Of a DNA stretch of 64,000 nucleotides, positions 63,863 to 64,000 are shown piece by piece. Every line of letters starts with the position of its first letter. Positions within the stretch are counted from its first letter, which is position 1. The stretch covers positions 186,001-250,000 of the forward strand of contig NZ_QPJW01000001.1 in assembly GCF_003337355.1 (NCBI RefSeq), given 5' to 3'. A program made the position numbers and the translations under genes. The stretch comes from Fontibacillus phaseoli (lineage in GTDB: Bacteria > Bacillota > Bacilli > Paenibacillales > Paenibacillaceae). The notes beneath the pieces are model-generated. The model saw only the letters and a program-made list of their open reading frames with translations. It did no database searches and was not told the DNA's origin.

Positions 63863-64000
63863 ATGGACAATGCAATTAAGCGGCAATTGAGCGCAGAAGA
63901 TTTAGATGTTTTGGTAGGCCGCGCTTTCGGCGGGGAGAAAAGGATTGCTTCAGCATTGGAGTTGAAAGACGGCTGGTTCAATTCCGCTTATGCCTTGACT
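63863..64000 (+). CDS. Phosphotransferase-family protein, N-terminal part only
   Basis: The gene starts at ATG 63863 behind GGAGG and runs out of the window after 46 codons. The visible part (VGRAFGGEKRIASALELKDG, then WFNSAYALT) resembles the start of aminoglycoside phosphotransferase (APH)-family proteins. These act on small hydroxylated substrates; the substrate cannot be judged here. Confidence 0.55.
   Translation, partial: MDNAIKRQLSAEDLDVLVGRAFGGEKRIASALELKDGWFNSAYALT

Overview
The window reads as a chromosomal segment of a Paenibacillus-like member of the Bacillales. The basis is strong AGGAGG-type ribosome binding sites with frequent TTG and GTG starts, PBSX-type phage genes, YesM/YesN-type two-component systems, cre-like catabolite sites, and several carbohydrate ABC importers that lack their own ATPase. 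The genus is an inference from gene content; no rRNA or other marker gene is present.

Region 1 (1-15123) is a contractile-tail phage module. It opens with a tail-fibre cassette cut by the window edge (fibre, XkdW-like, XkdX) that ends in a terminator. A full PBSX-order tail operon follows: tail terminator, small YqzN/YkzM-like protein, sheath, tube, assembly chaperone with a probable -1 frameshift, tape measure, XkdP/Q/R/S, baseplate J, XkdU, second fibre, then holin and GH25 lysozyme. No terminase, portal, capsid, integrase or repressor is visible, so this may be a phage-tail-like bacteriocin (tailocin), although the left flank is missing. The lysozyme has an internal ribosome binding site that could give a free C-terminal subunit. 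A short region after it carries a small minus-strand membrane peptide and a two-gene operon with a LexA box in its promoter.

Region 2 (16204-22718) holds a DUF4127 protein and a tightly coupled operon: amidohydrolase, DgaE-type PLP lyase, DgaF-type KDPG aldolase, PfkB-type KDG kinase, GntR regulator. Two identical 18-bp operator-like sequences precede it. The set suggests catabolism of an acylated amino-sugar acid to pyruvate and glyceraldehyde 3-phosphate. The following kilobase holds no convincing gene but carries regular 24-bp repeats and a 9-bp tandem repeat.

Region 3 (23695-64000) is a glycan-utilisation district. A GH130 enzyme is followed by an ABC importer, YesM/YesN-type pair and GH3. 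A second block has an ArsR-type regulator divergent from GH51, an importer and GH43. Next come an ArsR-like regulator with a heterodimeric ABC exporter, a solitary YesN-type regulator, two structured repeat units, an AraC regulator divergent from a GH31 alpha-xylosidase, a solitary YesM-type kinase, an LplB/YtcP/LplA-type importer and GH95, and finally an AraC regulator divergent from GH42. A phosphotransferase gene begins at the right edge. None of the glycoside hydrolases has a visible signal peptide. Taken together they look like a cytoplasmic kit for imported plant-wall oligosaccharides, probably xyloglucan and arabinan side chains.
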